Below, in pieces: positions 13,827 to 14,560 of a stretch of 14,560 nt of DNA (its first letter is position 1; each line of letters opens with the position of its first letter). The DNA lies in NCBI GenBank assembly GCA_020028535.1, contig JAIBHM010000080.1:1-14560 (forward strand), given 5' to 3'. The notes under the pieces are model-generated. The model had not been told where the DNA came from, ran no database searches, and saw only the letters and a list, made by a program, of their open reading frames with translations. The DNA comes from Armatimonadota bacterium (GTDB lineage Bacteria > Sysuimicrobiota > Sysuimicrobiia > Sysuimicrobiales > Kaftiobacteriaceae). The position numbers and the translations under genes were made by a program.

Positions 13827-14560
13827 TACTGCCGGATGTTCGAAGCCGCTTCGTTTCGGAGACGGCTCAGCAGCGCGCCGAGCGGCGCCACGTCGGCCGG
13901 CGCTCCATTGCGGAAGGCGATGGCCTGGCCGGAGGACGCGGAGATCCTGGCGCCGGGAAGGATCAAGCCTACCAGATTCAACGGATCTGCCGCGGCCAGG
14001 ACCACGACTCCGGGATCCTCCGCCGTCCGGCGCACGGCGCGCAGCGCTTCCACGGCTTCGGGTAGCGCATACTGCTCCCCGGTCAACCCGGCCACGAAGC
14101 GCCCACCCCGGATCTGCCCCTGCGCTTCCCACCGCCTATAGATCTGGACAAGGATACGCCAGGCCGGAGCCACTCGCTCCCTCGCCAGGAGATCGCGGAA
14201 CATAACGCCGTAGCGGCGGAGGAGTTGCCGCGCGATCACGTCGGCTCGTTCCTCGTTGTTCATCTCGCCCGACGGCCGCCAGAGCGACCACCGTCCGACG
14301 GGCAGAGAGCGTCCGTGCGAGCGGACCCCCGTGAGACGGCGCATCCGCTGCTGACGCCTGCGCTGCCGGGCCCCGCCGTGCAGCAGCTGCCGGAGTCCTG
14401 CCACGCCGTCGCCGGAAACGATGCCGTGGGAGACGAGCTCCCACAGCGCCTCTTCGACTTCAGATGGCATGCGGCGGGTGCCTTTGACGATATCGGTCAG
14501 GAAGGACGCGCCGCGCTGCTCGAGGTAACGCACCACCTCAACCGCGGCGGATGAAAGACC
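13826..14560 (-). CDS. lhr: Lhr-like DEAD/DEAH-box helicase, C-terminal part (5' end outside window)
   Basis: The last 244 residues of a large ATP-dependent DNA/RNA helicase of the Lhr family, acting in nucleic-acid repair or processing. The frame stays open to the right edge (the GTG at 14536 is internal, since GLSSAAVEV precedes it in frame), so the protein is truncated by the window. It shows the C-terminal Lhr marks: a winged-helix-like region (RGASFLTDIVKG, EVEEALWELVSHGIVSGDG), GRWSLW, RYGVMFRDLLARE, RWEAQGQIRGGRFVAGLTGEQYALPEAVE, and AAADPLNLVGLILPG. The helicase core with Walker motifs should lie beyond 14560. Its 3' end faces fabH with a 9-bp gap. Its function has no obvious tie to the acyl-CoA genes. 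Confidence 0.88.
   Translation of the reverse strand, partial: GLSSAAVEVVRYLEQRGASFLTDIVKGTRRMPSEVEEALWELVSHGIVSGDGVAGLRQLLHGGARQRRRQQRMRRLTGVRSHGRSLPVGRWSLWRPSGEMNNEERADVIARQLLRRYGVMFRDLLARERVAPAWRILVQIYRRWEAQGQIRGGRFVAGLTGEQYALPEAVEALRAVRRTAEDPGVVVLAAADPLNLVGLILPGARISASSGQAIAFRNGAPADVAPLGALLSRLRNEAASNIRQ

Noticed and set aside
1..14560. CRISPR arrays, insertion sequences, tRNA or rRNA genes, phage or toxin-antitoxin genes
   Set aside because: No repeat-spacer pattern, transposase motifs, cloverleaf-like segments or phage proteins were seen on either strand; nearly all of the window is taken up by ordinary metabolic and transport genes.

Overview
The window comes from a GC-rich, densely packed bacterial chromosome. 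Third codon positions are strongly G/C, several genes start with GTG or TTG, and neighbouring genes overlap by a few bases. No mobile elements, tRNAs, rRNAs or CRISPR arrays were seen. The gene mix (ferredoxin-dependent 2-oxoacid oxidoreductase, a complete branched-chain amino-acid type ABC transporter, acyl-CoA metabolism, an Lhr-type helicase) would fit an uncultured soil or sediment lineage such as Rokubacteria, NC10, CSP1-3 or a Chloroflexota relative. That placement is a guess from gene content and composition only.

Layout, left to right. Bases 1-2283, minus strand: a two-gene operon for a 2-oxoacid:ferredoxin oxidoreductase (korA with fused gamma and alpha parts, then korB, cut by the window edge). 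Bases 2347-7169, plus strand: a five-gene ABC importer in the order livM-livH-livK-livG-livF. The solute-binding protein sits in the middle and stem-loops lie on both sides of it. Bases 7166-9425, minus strand: a long-chain-type acyl-CoA synthetase whose last 42 codons are in a shifted frame, then a small membrane protein with a PH-like domain. Bases 9488-12346, plus strand: an SDR oxidoreductase, a thiolase and a metallo-beta-lactamase-fold hydrolase, tightly spaced (4-bp overlap, then a 7-bp gap). Bases 12347-12823: the loosest stretch, with one probable small membrane protein. Bases 12824-13816, plus strand: a FabH-type ketoacyl synthase. Bases 13826-14560, minus strand: the C-terminal part of an Lhr-like helicase.

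A reasonable reading is a locus for uptake and oxidation of small organic acids or amino acids. The Liv-type system imports the substrate, the acyl-CoA synthetase activates it, and the SDR and thiolase could do the last oxidation and the cleavage of a beta-oxidation-like route. The MBL hydrolase could act on a thioester or other ester, and the 2-oxoacid oxidoreductase oxidises a keto acid with ferredoxin. No acyl-CoA dehydrogenase or enoyl-CoA hydratase is present here, so any such pathway is completed elsewhere. The link between operons is inference from proximity.

I found no clear new multi-gene system. The points most worth checking are the frameshift that separates the acyl-CoA synthetase from its conserved C-terminal lysine motif, a thiolase with two changed active-site motifs, stem-loops bracketing livK, and inverted repeats at both convergent gene junctions.
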